Made by a program: the position numbers and the translations under genes
Shown here: positions 23,358 through 33,579 of the stretch, piece by piece
Position numbering within the stretch: the stretch's first letter is position 1
How the letters are laid out: every line of letters begins with the position of its first letter
Notes under the pieces: model-generated
What the model was told of the DNA's origin: nothing
The model's input: the letters and a program-made list of their open reading frames with translations, nothing else
The model's database searches: none
Source of the DNA: Sanderia malayensis
Lineage: Eukaryota > Cnidaria > Scyphozoa > Semaeostomeae > Pelagiidae
NCBI GenBank assembly: GCA_013076295.1
Contig: RQOL01000772.1
Coordinates: 2,170,001 to 2,234,000, forward strand
Direction: 5' to 3'
DNA length: 64,000 nucleotides

Positions 23358-26300
23358 ATGGCACTGCTAACAATTGAAAGGTCACCATCTGTTGAAAAAC
23401 TTCTTTCTTCATCGAGCGAAGACGAAGAATCGGAAAATGAGGTAGGCCTGTTTTGCTCGAAGTTAACAAGTCAGGAAAACCAGGAAATAAAATCACATTG
23501 GAATGTTTCTGCATATAATTTCAATGAACATACATATCATTGCAGAATTTTGATAAAATGTTACAGTCTTAGATGAATGAGTTATTTGGCCATTAATATT
23601 GATAGATATATGTTAATTTAAGGTTTAAATTGTTTGAGTGTTATTCAATATCTTGTGGTCGTCATTTATGATCGTAAAGTTCAAATTTTTATTTTGCGAA
23701 AGGTGCAATTTGCTGCAGGGTTCTTTTGTGATATTTGTGGTTTACTAAAGTCTTCCGCGATAGAATTACCTTCGCTTAAACATTGAATGTCCTGTCATGA
23801 AATTCTGTAAAAATTCCTACCCAACTATGTTTTGACAGATCTAAGAAGTTGCCCATATTTAGCAGTGAAAGCCCAGTTTTTTTACTCTCCTGGTTCTTTT
23901 GTAAATCGAGTTAAAATTCACATCTTTATATCTGGATGACTTTATTTGGTTATTGGATCAGCAAATCTATTATTTTGTTTACATTATATTCCGCAGAGTT
24001 CTGCAGATGAAAGCAATGTTGATTTGTTCAATGAAGAACTTGCAGCTAGCATGCCTGGGTCGAAGCCTCCAAAGTTGGGTCGTTTGAGATCGTAAGTTGG
24101 CTTAACAGTTATCTCCATTTAAGCCCATGTGCTTTACAATAATGAACAAAGCAGAATTATTTACCAATTATATAACATCAATATTATGAATTTGGATATA
24201 ATACAACCCACTGAGAGAGTAATTGGATTTTGTCATGCAAATTTGTAAACAAACAATGTACTATTGTCTTAACACAAAGGTCTGAGCATGTACATTTGTT
24301 TTATGAAGGCCAAGCTTTGCTGGATATTTTGCTTCAAAAGGTGGAGCAGTGTCTATTCCAGATGGAAGCATGGCAAGGACACCAAGTCCTATCCACACTA
24401 CATCATGTGGTATGTTCCATATATTTATTTCACCCGACAATCATTGCAGTTATTTCATGTCCAAATCTACAGCTATTCCAAGTTAATCCCTGCAGTTGTC
24501 ATTTTGTGTATGCATGCTGCAGCCATTCATGCAGCTGCCCCCTACTTATAATCGAAGCTGTATCTATGCGCAATTGATTGCAGGCGAATTGCAGCTACAT
24601 TTGCAGGCCATGATTACGTTAATGCGTGAGCATGATGTCATGAAGATGGCTGTGCGAATCGAGAGCCAGTTGCCTGACAAGAAACGTTATTTGACGTTAG
24701 TCGCAAGTAGCAATGAAGAATCATTGTTAATAGGAATTGACTGGGTTCACGGGTGAGTGAAATACATGTGCAAACCTGCTATACTGATCTCTGATATAGT
24801 GAATAAATCACAGAACAACTATTCTTGTTGCATGTACAGATGATAGATGACGGCTCATGAAATTTTGGTTTTTTACAGACCAACCATTGGGCTTGTTTTA
24901 GAGCTTCCAAGCTCAACAGTTGCAAAACTTGATGGAGATGGGTGAGACATTTGTCTTTACTGTTTATTTCTTACTGAATAATCAAGAAAAGAGCCAATAG
25001 AATGCCAGTGAATAGTCTTTGAGATGTGCAGTCAAATTCGTTAATTTTACTGTCTTGCTTTGTAGTGGCTTTCATGTGTCTTTAAGCAGCCAACGAACAT
25101 TCTGTTTTAAGCCAGTTTCTGTCCAAACTCTTTGGTAAGACTCCCTGCATACTTATTCTTTAACAGTGAGACCTTGATGTAACAGACACCCATTGGTTCA
25201 ATGACTTTGTCTATTGTAGAGAGGTGCCCTTTCTTAAAGGTAGCTTTTTGGGCCATAAATGTTTGTTCATAGAGATACCACTGTACACATAAACCTAGTT
25301 TTGTGTTGTTTCAATCGTAATAAAGTGTTTTCGTTTGCATGTTTGCCCACAGGTCAGCCATGCATGTTATCCAACGTGGTATAGATAACTCAGCGAAACA
25401 TACAATTGAAAACGAAAACTATCGAGATTTTGTTTCGTTCTATCAAAATAAAATAACATCGGATCCAACAAGTATCAGCGAATGGTAATGATCTTTTTTA
25501 TTTCGTTTTAACACCTCGAGTATTACATCGTCCATTGTGGCAAAATGCTTTATTGTTGATATTGATGACAAAAATATTTGCAATAATTTTGTGTAGGAAT
25601 ATGATGGATAATTTACTGTCGACAAGACAATTTGACCTTGTTCTATCGGAAACTGAGTATGTGTTATAATAATATGAAATATCTGGAACATTTAAATTGA
25701 ACACAGAGTCTAGTTGAATAACTAACCAGCTCCTCTGTCAGACCAACTTTTTTCAAAATTTTACAGAGAATCGGAGCAAGCGGCTATCAAGAAACTTATA
25801 AAGCCGAAACTTAAAGAAGTATGTCACCTATTAAAATATTTATTAATTTACCTCCATATTCATGTTAATATGAATTAATAAAACAGTTCGGTTTCTTTGT
25901 TTTTCAAGGTTATGTGCAGAGTGGATTTGGATAATGTTACCTCTCGACAGGTGAGCAATAATATATTTGTTATTTAGCTCATCGTTTTTGCCCACATGCT
26001 GGGAGGTTTATCTCGCCTTTACCCGTTAAGTAAGTAAGTAAGTACGAATATTTGTACTGGATAGCCACTTCAGCTTTGATAGCTGTTATCAATGTGGGTC
26101 CAGTTGGTTAAACCCTTACCCCAAAAATTCTGGGTACTCATTTACCGACCTCAGAGGGATGGACAGCTGAGTTGTCTGAAATCTTGTAGTTCGTTGCTCT
26201 CACCATATGTGGATTTGAACTTGTGAAGGGAGTGCCTGGCTCTAAAGGATCAAGCCCAGCGCCTTAACCACTAGGCTACACCATCGTTTTATGCGATGCA

Positions 26301-29300
26301 TGACCCATTGCCTGCTCTGCAGTTTATCTTTTTTGATCTCTAAGATCCGGAGGATGTGCGAAGATGAATTAGAGATGGATCTTTCTGAATTCAAATCATA
26401 TTTGGACGATGAGATGTTCATGATTCTTGGCCAAATGGATTCAGCCTCAACAATATTTGATTACCTCTACTTGGTAAACCCATTAGAATTCAATGCTTTT
26501 AACCCCTGCAAGTCTATCACTTAATCTTATTTCTATTGAACCGTATCGCTCCAGCCGGGGGTGAAGAATTCGACTTGATGAGATTCTCGGTATCTTCTTA
26601 TTTCATGTGTTTTATTTCAAAGGGATCCGAATGGAATGCCTCAAATTTTGATGAATTAAAGAGACTTGGGTAAATGGATAATCACCAACTAATCAGTTAT
26701 AGTTATTACCCTAATCATAATAATAATAACCATTATTCTCGATATCTTAGTATTTCCTTCTTTATTGTTATGGCCTTCTAAGAGGATGTTTCTGTTTTCT
26801 TTAGGATTGGTTACATCCTGAATTTGACGAAGGAGATTGACAATTTTTTTCCTGATTCATTTCATTACTTCAACGTCAGGTACGAAACAGCATTCATGAT
26901 TACACGAATCTTTGGAATTCGATTATAACGCAAAGGGTATTTGGCTTCTCCCATATTCTGTGATGCCATGTGGCTTGACTATGGGCTATTTTTCATTGCA
27001 GAGTTTACGACGAAGAAGATACACAATTATTGCCCTATTGGGAACACACTTACAAATTTATCAACAACGCCAGGTAATAGACATTTCACTGATTCATCCA
27101 TATATAATCTAACTAATAGTTACTGATTCATCCATATATAATCTAACTAATAGTTACTGATTCATATATAATTTAAGACCAATAGTCGGGACTGAAGCAT
27201 CTAGCAATTGATTAAAAAGATATGTTTTGAAATGAGTGCCTGAAAAAAAATATGGAGATGGGTGTAGGCAAAGGCTTGCAAGCAAGCTTCATTTTCTTGT
27301 TAAGGTGCGAATAAACATTCACCGAACAATGAAGTAGTTCAAGGGATGAGATGTTAGCTTGCTTCTGCCGTATGTCAAGCGCATACTTTAATATATGCGG
27401 ACGAGAAAGGTGGTCAGAAAGCGCAGTGGTGTAGTTGTTGGTACTGCGCAGGAGCGTATGTGACGTAATTGTGTCCATGGTGGCTGAGGCATTGGCCTTA
27501 GGGTTAGGCTTAGGGTTAGGGTTAGGGTATGCGGAGGAGAAAAGTGGTGAGAATGCGTAGTAGCGTATTTATTGGTACTGCGCAGGAGCGTATGTGACGT
27601 AATTGTGTCCATGGTGGCTGAGGCATTGGCTTTAGGGTTGGCCTTAGGGTTAGGCTTAGGGTTAGGCTTAGGGCTAGGCTTAGGGTTAGAGTATGCGGAG
27701 GAGAAAGGTGGTGAGAATGCGTAGTAGCGTAGTTATTGGTACTGCGCAGGAGCGTATGTGACGTAATTGTGTCCATGGTGGCTGATGCATTGGCCTTAGG
27801 GTTGGCCTTAGGGTTAGGCTCAGGGTTAGGCTTAGGGCTAGGCTTAGGGTTAGAGTATGCGGAGGAGAAAGGTGGTGAGAATGCGTAGTAGCGTATTTAT
27901 TGGTACTGCGCAGGAGCGTATGTGACGTATGGGTATCTATAGTGGCTGAGGCATTGGCCTTAGGGTTAGGCTTAGGGTTAGGGCTAGTGTATGCGGAGGA
28001 GAAAGGTGGTCAGAATGCGCAGTAGGGTATTTATTGGTACTGCGCAGGAGCGTATGTGACGTGATTGTGTCCATGGTGGCTGATGCATTGGCCTTAGGGT
28101 TAGGCTTAGGGTTAGGGTTAGTGTATGCGGAGGAGAAAGGTGGTGAGAATGCGCAATAGCGTATTTATTGGTACTGCGCAGGAGCGTATGTGACGTAATT
28201 GTGTCCATGGTGGCTGAGGCATTGGCCTTAGGGTTAGGCTTAGGGTTAGGGTTAGTGTATGCGGAGGAGAAAGGTGGTGAGAATGCGCAGTAGCGTATTT
28301 ATTGGTACTGCGCAGGAGCGTATGTTTCGTATGGGTATCCATAGTGGCTGAGGTATTGGCCATGGCCTTAGGGTTAGGGCAATGATATATAGCGCCGAAG
28401 GCGCTAGATGCTGACACTCGTCGAATCAATGAAGCCAGAACAATTTTGGCGGCCATTTTAAAGAGGGGTAAAAAGCTGATGTTGATCAGCGAGCCAATAC
28501 AGAAACACTACAGTTCAATGCTCGTTTTTGGGAAAATAATGGTGAAATAAGACGATATATACATAATTTTACAGAGCATACGATATGATGATACTATTGA
28601 AATTGCCAGAATAGCAAACAACGTACCATATATTAGTATTTTGTGTATTTATTGCGGATAACGATGGACCAGGCCTAAATTAACTGCATTACAAAAAATG
28701 TTGTAAACATTGACACTGTTGGATGTACTGGATGTTAGGTAAGTTACATTGTTTTGACGTCCCAGAGGCTTACTAAAATATTATTTGATTCGACACGGGA
28801 TTTTGCTAAAGTATTCCAGAACTTTGCCAAATTCTGAAATATCAACTTATGTAACACCACACGGTTTTACTTGCTAAAGGACCCCACAACGAGGGAAATC
28901 AATGATCTTGAGACTCAGTGACTCTAAGTATCTAACGGAATATCAGACCGCTACAATTCTTTGTATTGATGCACCTGTAAAAGGACCTTTGTTATATGCC
29001 AATAATAATATGCCACTGCGTTTTCTTTCGAGTTTTGAGTTGGATTAATGTTGTATTAGCTGATATTTCAGCAAGCTTTTGGGATATCAAAACCACGTCA
29101 CTTACCTTTTAATTAGAGCTTACATATTATATCCAGTAAGTCCAAGATTTTTAATTCAACAATTGTTTTTGTCGTTCGATTAATTTAGGCCTGGATTGAT
29201 TTACTCGATTATATTCTGCTGCGCAGCCGCTTTGCTTCGCTCCGTTACGCAGCATCAATTTTTTTTCATGTCGTTAAGTACCCTTTACATGCTGACAAGC

Positions 29301-32300
29301 AAGGGGTCAAAGATCGAAGAAGCCCAGGTCATAGGTGATAGTTTATTGTAGTTCATTGTAAATTTGCATTTGTTATGCATCTATAATTTCTCGTAGGTTG
29401 GCTGGTTCAAGGGTTTTGGTTCACTGCAGAAGAGGAATCAGTCGATCTGCCTCTTCAGTAAGTATACCAATCCGTATCGATCCTAAATCAGATTGGATTC
29501 GATTGATTCCCATTATTCAATAAATACACTTTGGATTCGGCAGATTGATCTTCAATGTGAATCCGATTTCGGATTACCTGGACAATGCGAATCATATAAT
29601 CTGGATGCTTTTGTGTATTTCAGGTTATTGCTTACGTGATGAAATTAAAGAAATGGTCACTGACAGAAAGTATGGATTATGTGAAGAAATGTCGAAGCAT
29701 TGTCGAACCAAATGCCGGTTTCGAAAGACAACTTATCATTTATGAAGGAATTCTCAACTCAAGGTCAGTCGATTCTCCATTTCTGTGTTTCTGATATCTA
29801 GTTACTACTTCATACACGATAGCCTTCATACACCATAGCCTTCATACACGATATTCTTCATACACGATGGCCTTCATACACGATAGCTTTCATACACGAT
29901 AGCCTTCACATGTGATAGCCTTCACACATGATAGCTATCACATATGATAGCCTTCATACACGATGGTCTTCATACACGATAGCCTTCATACACGAAAGCC
30001 TTCATACACCATAGCCATCATACACCATAGCCTTCATACAGGATATCCTTTATACAGTAGCTTAGACAGACGTAGCTATACTTCTACGATGTAATAGCGA
30101 TTTATTTTTGTTTTTCTTTAGTCGCAATCGATACAACGCCTTATTCCGCCAGCGATCGAAGTCAGAGCGGCAGATGTCATCGATAAAGGAAAAGAGGCGC
30201 ATGTTCAAATCGAGGCGGTCTAAAGATGTCTCCGATGAGCAAAGTGGAGTCACTCAAATTTCAGAAGAAAACGAACAAGAAGATGAGAAGGAAGAAGATT
30301 CTGTTCTTGACAGAAAGCGGCCTAAATCTTGGTCAATAGAATCTAGTGACAGCAATATCGGGGTCATTCCCCCGACAGATTCAACGATGCCCTCTTTGAT
30401 GGAAGTCGCTTCGAATGATACGCATGCCTCGGAAGAACAACAGTCTCTTGGGGAATTACCATCGCGTGGGGAATCGCCCTTGAATGATGAACCCACCAAT
30501 GAGATTAAGAAGAAGAAATTGGATGAAGTGGACGGGGGGAGGCCCAGGAGGATGAGACGGCCGATGAAACGCCCTAGAACATTGCCCTGTCAATCAACCA
30601 TGCATTGGGAAATAGCAAGGGAGGACGATGAGGAACCGATGGTAAAAGAGAACGTTGGGGAGGAGGAATCGAAAAATGAAGAATTGGTTGAACAAGCAAT
30701 GACAGCGCTGGTGATGAAGACACAGCTCCTCCGCAGCCTCGTTCAATTGCAGGAAGAGAAGGGAACAAGGACAATGTTGGATAATGAGTTTTCTGTTGAG
30801 AGTATTGTTAGGCCGTCATCGTTAAGGAAGATATCACATTCCGGAAGATTGCGTTTTGAAAGGACGAGATCGTTTTCTGAAGATACAGAAGTTGATGTGA
30901 AGGAAAAGAAGAAGTTGAGGAAAAGAGCAATGACTGTCAGCGCAAGCAAACATTTCAAATATGTAAATGATGAGGATAGAGATGGCGCTGGTAATGATAA
31001 TAAAGACAAGCTTGTTGATGATGATAATGAAGACACAGTTGGTTTTGATAATCAAGACAAAGTTGGTTGCGATATTAAAGACAAAGTTGATGATGATAGT
31101 AAAGAAAAAGTTGATGGTGATAATGAAGACAAAGTTGATGGTGATAATGAAGACAAAGTTGATGGTGATAATGAAGACAAAGTTGATGGTGATAATGAAG
31201 ACAAAGTTGATGGTGATAATGAAGACAAAGTTGATGGTGATAATGAAGACAAAGTTGATGGTGATAATGAAGACAAAGTTGATGGTGATAATGAAGACAA
31301 AGTTGATGGTGATAATGAAGACAAAGTTGATGGTGATAATGAAGACAACGTTGATGGTGATAATGAAGACAAAGTTATTGATGTTAATGAAGACAAAGTT
31401 GTTGATGTTAATGAAGACAAATTTGTTGATGATAATAAAGACAAAGTTGTTGATGATAATAAAGACAAAGCTGTTGGTGATAATGAAGACAAGTTTCTTG
31501 ATGATGATAATAACGCTTATACGCCATTAACAGAGGATGAAGGAACAGATTCATTAAATGTTGAAGTAACTGTAGAAGCATACTTGGAGCAAGCGAACTA
31601 CGAGGCTGATAAGGACAATGATATCGAGGCCAAGGATGAAAGCAATGCTGAGGAGCCTGCGGAGGAGACAACTGTCATTCATCCAGATAGCTGTGTAATT
31701 AAGACTTCGCAGTTCAAAACAGTTAAAGCAGCTGCGCAGGAGTTCGAAGAGAAACAAAGGCTTTGTCGGGAACGACTGGCACGAAAACCGAGACGTCACA
31801 CCGTCGGTGGCTGCGAGATTCACCGAGAAATGAAACGAGGGCCGAGAAAGCGCGAAACAGAAACTCGGTCAAAAAGTTCGGATGGTCGTAAGGTGACACG
31901 TGGTTCATCTACAAGTCCTGTTTGCAGTTTTGAACTGAGCTCAGCCAATGACAACGAAGAAGAAGTAGTGAAGGACAATTCCTCTAACCAATCAGAGACA
32001 GTACAATGCAAGGACGAAAGCATTACTCCCTTTGGTCACGTGGTTGAAGATAGGGGGAATAATGAAGATTTGTCTGTGCGTGATTTGGTTGAGAAACATA
32101 AAAAATTAATCCATGGAAATTCATCACCAAGCAATGAGTTTGAAGATTCTCAACTCTCTGGACTTACTTCTGATTCAGTTACAAATGAAATGATATCTCA
32201 TTCAGACACACCTGAAATTGATCAAACCATGGATTCCACAGATATCAAGAATGATGTCAATGATAATATCAAACCGGATGATAATTATCATGCCAATGTC

Positions 32301-32489
32301 AAAGACACCGTCGTTGTTAAACCCGGAATTGTAAAAAGACAGTCGCTTCTACTGGCGAAAGCATTCAATCATGAATCCGGGCAAAATGAACCGGAGCCAA
32401 ACAATATACCCGGGCCAGATTGCATGGAAAAGCACCCGGAATCATCAAGCGAAAGCCCGGAATTTAAACAACGGCCTGTAAATTACTGA
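23358..32489 (+). CDS. SSH: Slingshot protein phosphatase (cofilin phosphatase)
   Basis: Dephosphorylates and so activates ADF/cofilin, driving actin filament turnover. Seventeen coding segments close in frame: 23358-23441, 23997-24091, 24280-24409, 24595-24752, 24879-24941, 25066-25134, 25353-25484, 25597-25656, 25767-25818, 25909-25950, 26345-26473, 26623-26669, 26805-26879, 27002-27073, 29397-29457, 29624-29763 and 30122-32489 (1,258 residues). The start MALLTIERSP matches vertebrate SSH MALVTLQRSP. The slingshot A/B regions include LDGDGGF and FKPVSVQTLW. A DEK-C-like stretch (around TSRQIRRMCEDELEMDL) precedes the dual-specificity phosphatase domain from GSEWNASNFDEL. The catalytic loop VHCRRGISRSAS (HCx5R) is split from VIAYVMK by an intron. 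The acceptor of exon 4 could be 24584 instead of 24595. The tail is low-complexity with a 24-bp coding minisatellite. The reading frame appears to change at about 32470-32490 (see next entry). Confidence 0.93.
26020..26290 (-). repeat. tRNA-derived SINE, minus strand, CTTA-type tail
   Basis: Read on the minus strand from about 26288: a head with GGTGTAGCCTAGTGGTTAAGG (A box region) and caagttcaaatcc (B box), an internal core (ctctgaggtcggtaaatgag), and a tail of CTTA/CTTACTTA repeats (plus strand taagtaagtaagtaag at 26027-26043). It sits in slingshot intron 10. Confidence 0.7.
27190..27285 (+). repeat. Dispersed repeat shared with 53091-53170
   Basis: The stretch around gaagcatctagcaattgatt, gttttgaaatgagtgc and aaatatggagatggg recurs with few changes inside the hAT-like element at 52732-54191. 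This suggests that a related element, or a fragment of it, lies in slingshot intron 14. Confidence 0.65.
27420..28385 (+). repeat. Satellite array: TTAGGG blocks plus GCGCAGGAGCGTATGTGACGT units
   Basis: About seven units of roughly 110-150 bp. Each carries a run of TTAGGG/TTAGGC telomere-like repeats, then tatgcggaggagaaaggtgg, tggtactgcgcaggagcg, tatgtgacgta and ccatggtggctgaggc. TGACGT is the half-site core of CRE/ATF sites, and GCGCA-type palindromes resemble NRF1 sites; both are pattern matches only. It occupies the 2.3-kb slingshot intron that separates the phosphatase strands from the catalytic loop exon. Confidence 0.9.
29205..29262. repeat. Hairpin-forming repeat shared with 53924-53980
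   Basis: The sequence tcgattatattctgctgcgcagccgctt, then cttcgctccg and tacgcagcatcaa, has inverted arms (TGCTGCGCAG / CTACGCAGCA type). A second, nearly identical copy lies in the hAT-like element in 4E-T. The function is unknown; it is probably a transposon subterminal hairpin. Confidence 0.65.
29812..30055. repeat. 16-bp tandem repeat in slingshot intron 16
   Basis: About fifteen diverged copies of a 15-16-bp unit (tacacgatagccttca) fill most of the 358-bp intron between the last phosphatase exon and the tail exon. Confidence 0.85.
31103..31375 (+). repeat. Coding minisatellite in slingshot, 24-bp unit (VDGDNEDK)
   Basis: About eleven nearly identical 24-bp copies (gttgatggtgataatgaagac-type) encode tandem VDGDNEDK octapeptides, flanked by diverged copies (VIDVNEDK, VDDNKDK) on both sides. 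Because 24 is a multiple of three, frames stay open on both strands here; those are shadows. The encoded tract is strongly acidic and presumably disordered. Confidence 0.95.
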
Positions 32490-32842
32490 AAAGAAACAGT
32501 GTACAGGAGAGATTGAAGCAGTTAGAAGCATGTCAACACAAGAATCCGACTCCGGGAAAGGCAAATAGGCGTCCGGTTTCTTTACACTCGGAAAAAGATC
32601 TTGATGATGAAGTAATGAATGCCTTTTTGTCAGTTGGTATCAGTTCGAAATTATTATCATCAAAATCAGCCCCACCGTCTCCACGAGCAACAAAGAATAA
32701 ATCATTAGATAATGAACAGTTTTCTAGTTTAAATGATATCTCGTTGAATGGCTCAGAAATGGACATTATTAAGAATGACGGTGCTTGTCAAGTCGCGAAT
32801 GATGGTGTCAAAGATCTTGTTGACAAATTTGAAGAATATTAA
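32490..32842 (+). CDS. Probable C-terminal continuation of slingshot in a shifted frame
   Basis: Just after the stop at 32487-32489 another frame, open from 32468, encodes KLLKRNSVQERLKQLE and then about 110 residues of Ser-rich sequence ending EEY and TAA at 32842. A basic helix after a Val/Lys-rich stretch resembles the conserved late motif of vertebrate SSH. A one-base length change near 32470-32485, or a short intron such as 32330-32506 (gtaaaa to gtacag, frame-compatible but with a poor polypyrimidine tract), would join it to slingshot. Alternatively the gene truly ends at 32489 and this is a decaying tail. Confidence 0.5.
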
Positions 32843-33579
32843 TGGTTTGGATTGGATTGAGTCATCAGTAATTGTAATATTTTATCAGGTTTTAACTTTT
32901 CATATAAATGTTGTAATGTTGCTGTATGATTGTATATTTGTTAGTATTGCAACCACTCCTTGTTTTTATTATATGCCGTTATCAGGGAGGAGTTTCATTT
33001 ACTTTTCCAATTTATATATCCTATAAAATACTTTTTCTTTCCAAATGCTTCAATAGTTAATTTCTCAGACAGTTTCTGATTTAAGTTGGTTACTGAATTT
33101 TAATTTTAGAGTTTATTCGCAGCTCTATTTATTTTTTTGCTAACCCTAGAATATAGTAGTAGTTAACTTTTGTATAACTAACCTTTGTAAATCTTTGAGG
33201 AATTCACATATATTTTAGTTAACAAGATTTCGTAATAACAGCTTTCATAAATCAAAAAAATGTTTCATTATATGGAGTTAACTCTAAAAGAGTGGGAGGA
33301 ATAATAACAAAAGACTTCCTATTTCCCATGGTGCATTGTATACTTCGATGATTCTTCCCTATTTACCGCAAAGACAGCTGCATTCCAAAGGGAAAAGAAT
33401 GTGAATAGTTAAAAGTTAAAAGTGATAGAAATACCGTATACAGCAAGAGATCTATAGATTAAACCAAGGAGAATATTTGTTTTTCTTCAATCTGGCTTAT
33501 TATTGGAAGGTTAATGAAGTAATACAAGAGCTGAAGTGTTCAAAGTAAAGTATAATCTTTGTCGGCCTAAGAAACCAAA
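32843..33579. other. Spacer between slingshot and carboxypeptidase
   Basis: AT-rich 3' flank and presumed promoter of the carboxypeptidase gene. No exon, TATA box or repeat is recognised. Confidence 0.4.

Noticed and set aside
27480..28380. Chromosome end (true telomere)
   Set aside because: TTAGGG runs are short, interrupted and flanked by exons of one gene, so they are interstitial.
27420..28385. CRISPR-like array
   Set aside because: Repeats are long, variable and contiguous in an animal intron, without uniform spacers.
27212..28456. Repeated minus-strand frames beginning MDTITSHTLLRST
   Set aside because: They are read-through of the TTAGGG-bearing satellite units, not a gene family.
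30967..31530. Second long plus-strand frame (MVIMKTKL repeats) and minus-strand SLSPSTLS frame
   Set aside because: Shadows of the 24-bp slingshot coding minisatellite, which leaves other frames open.
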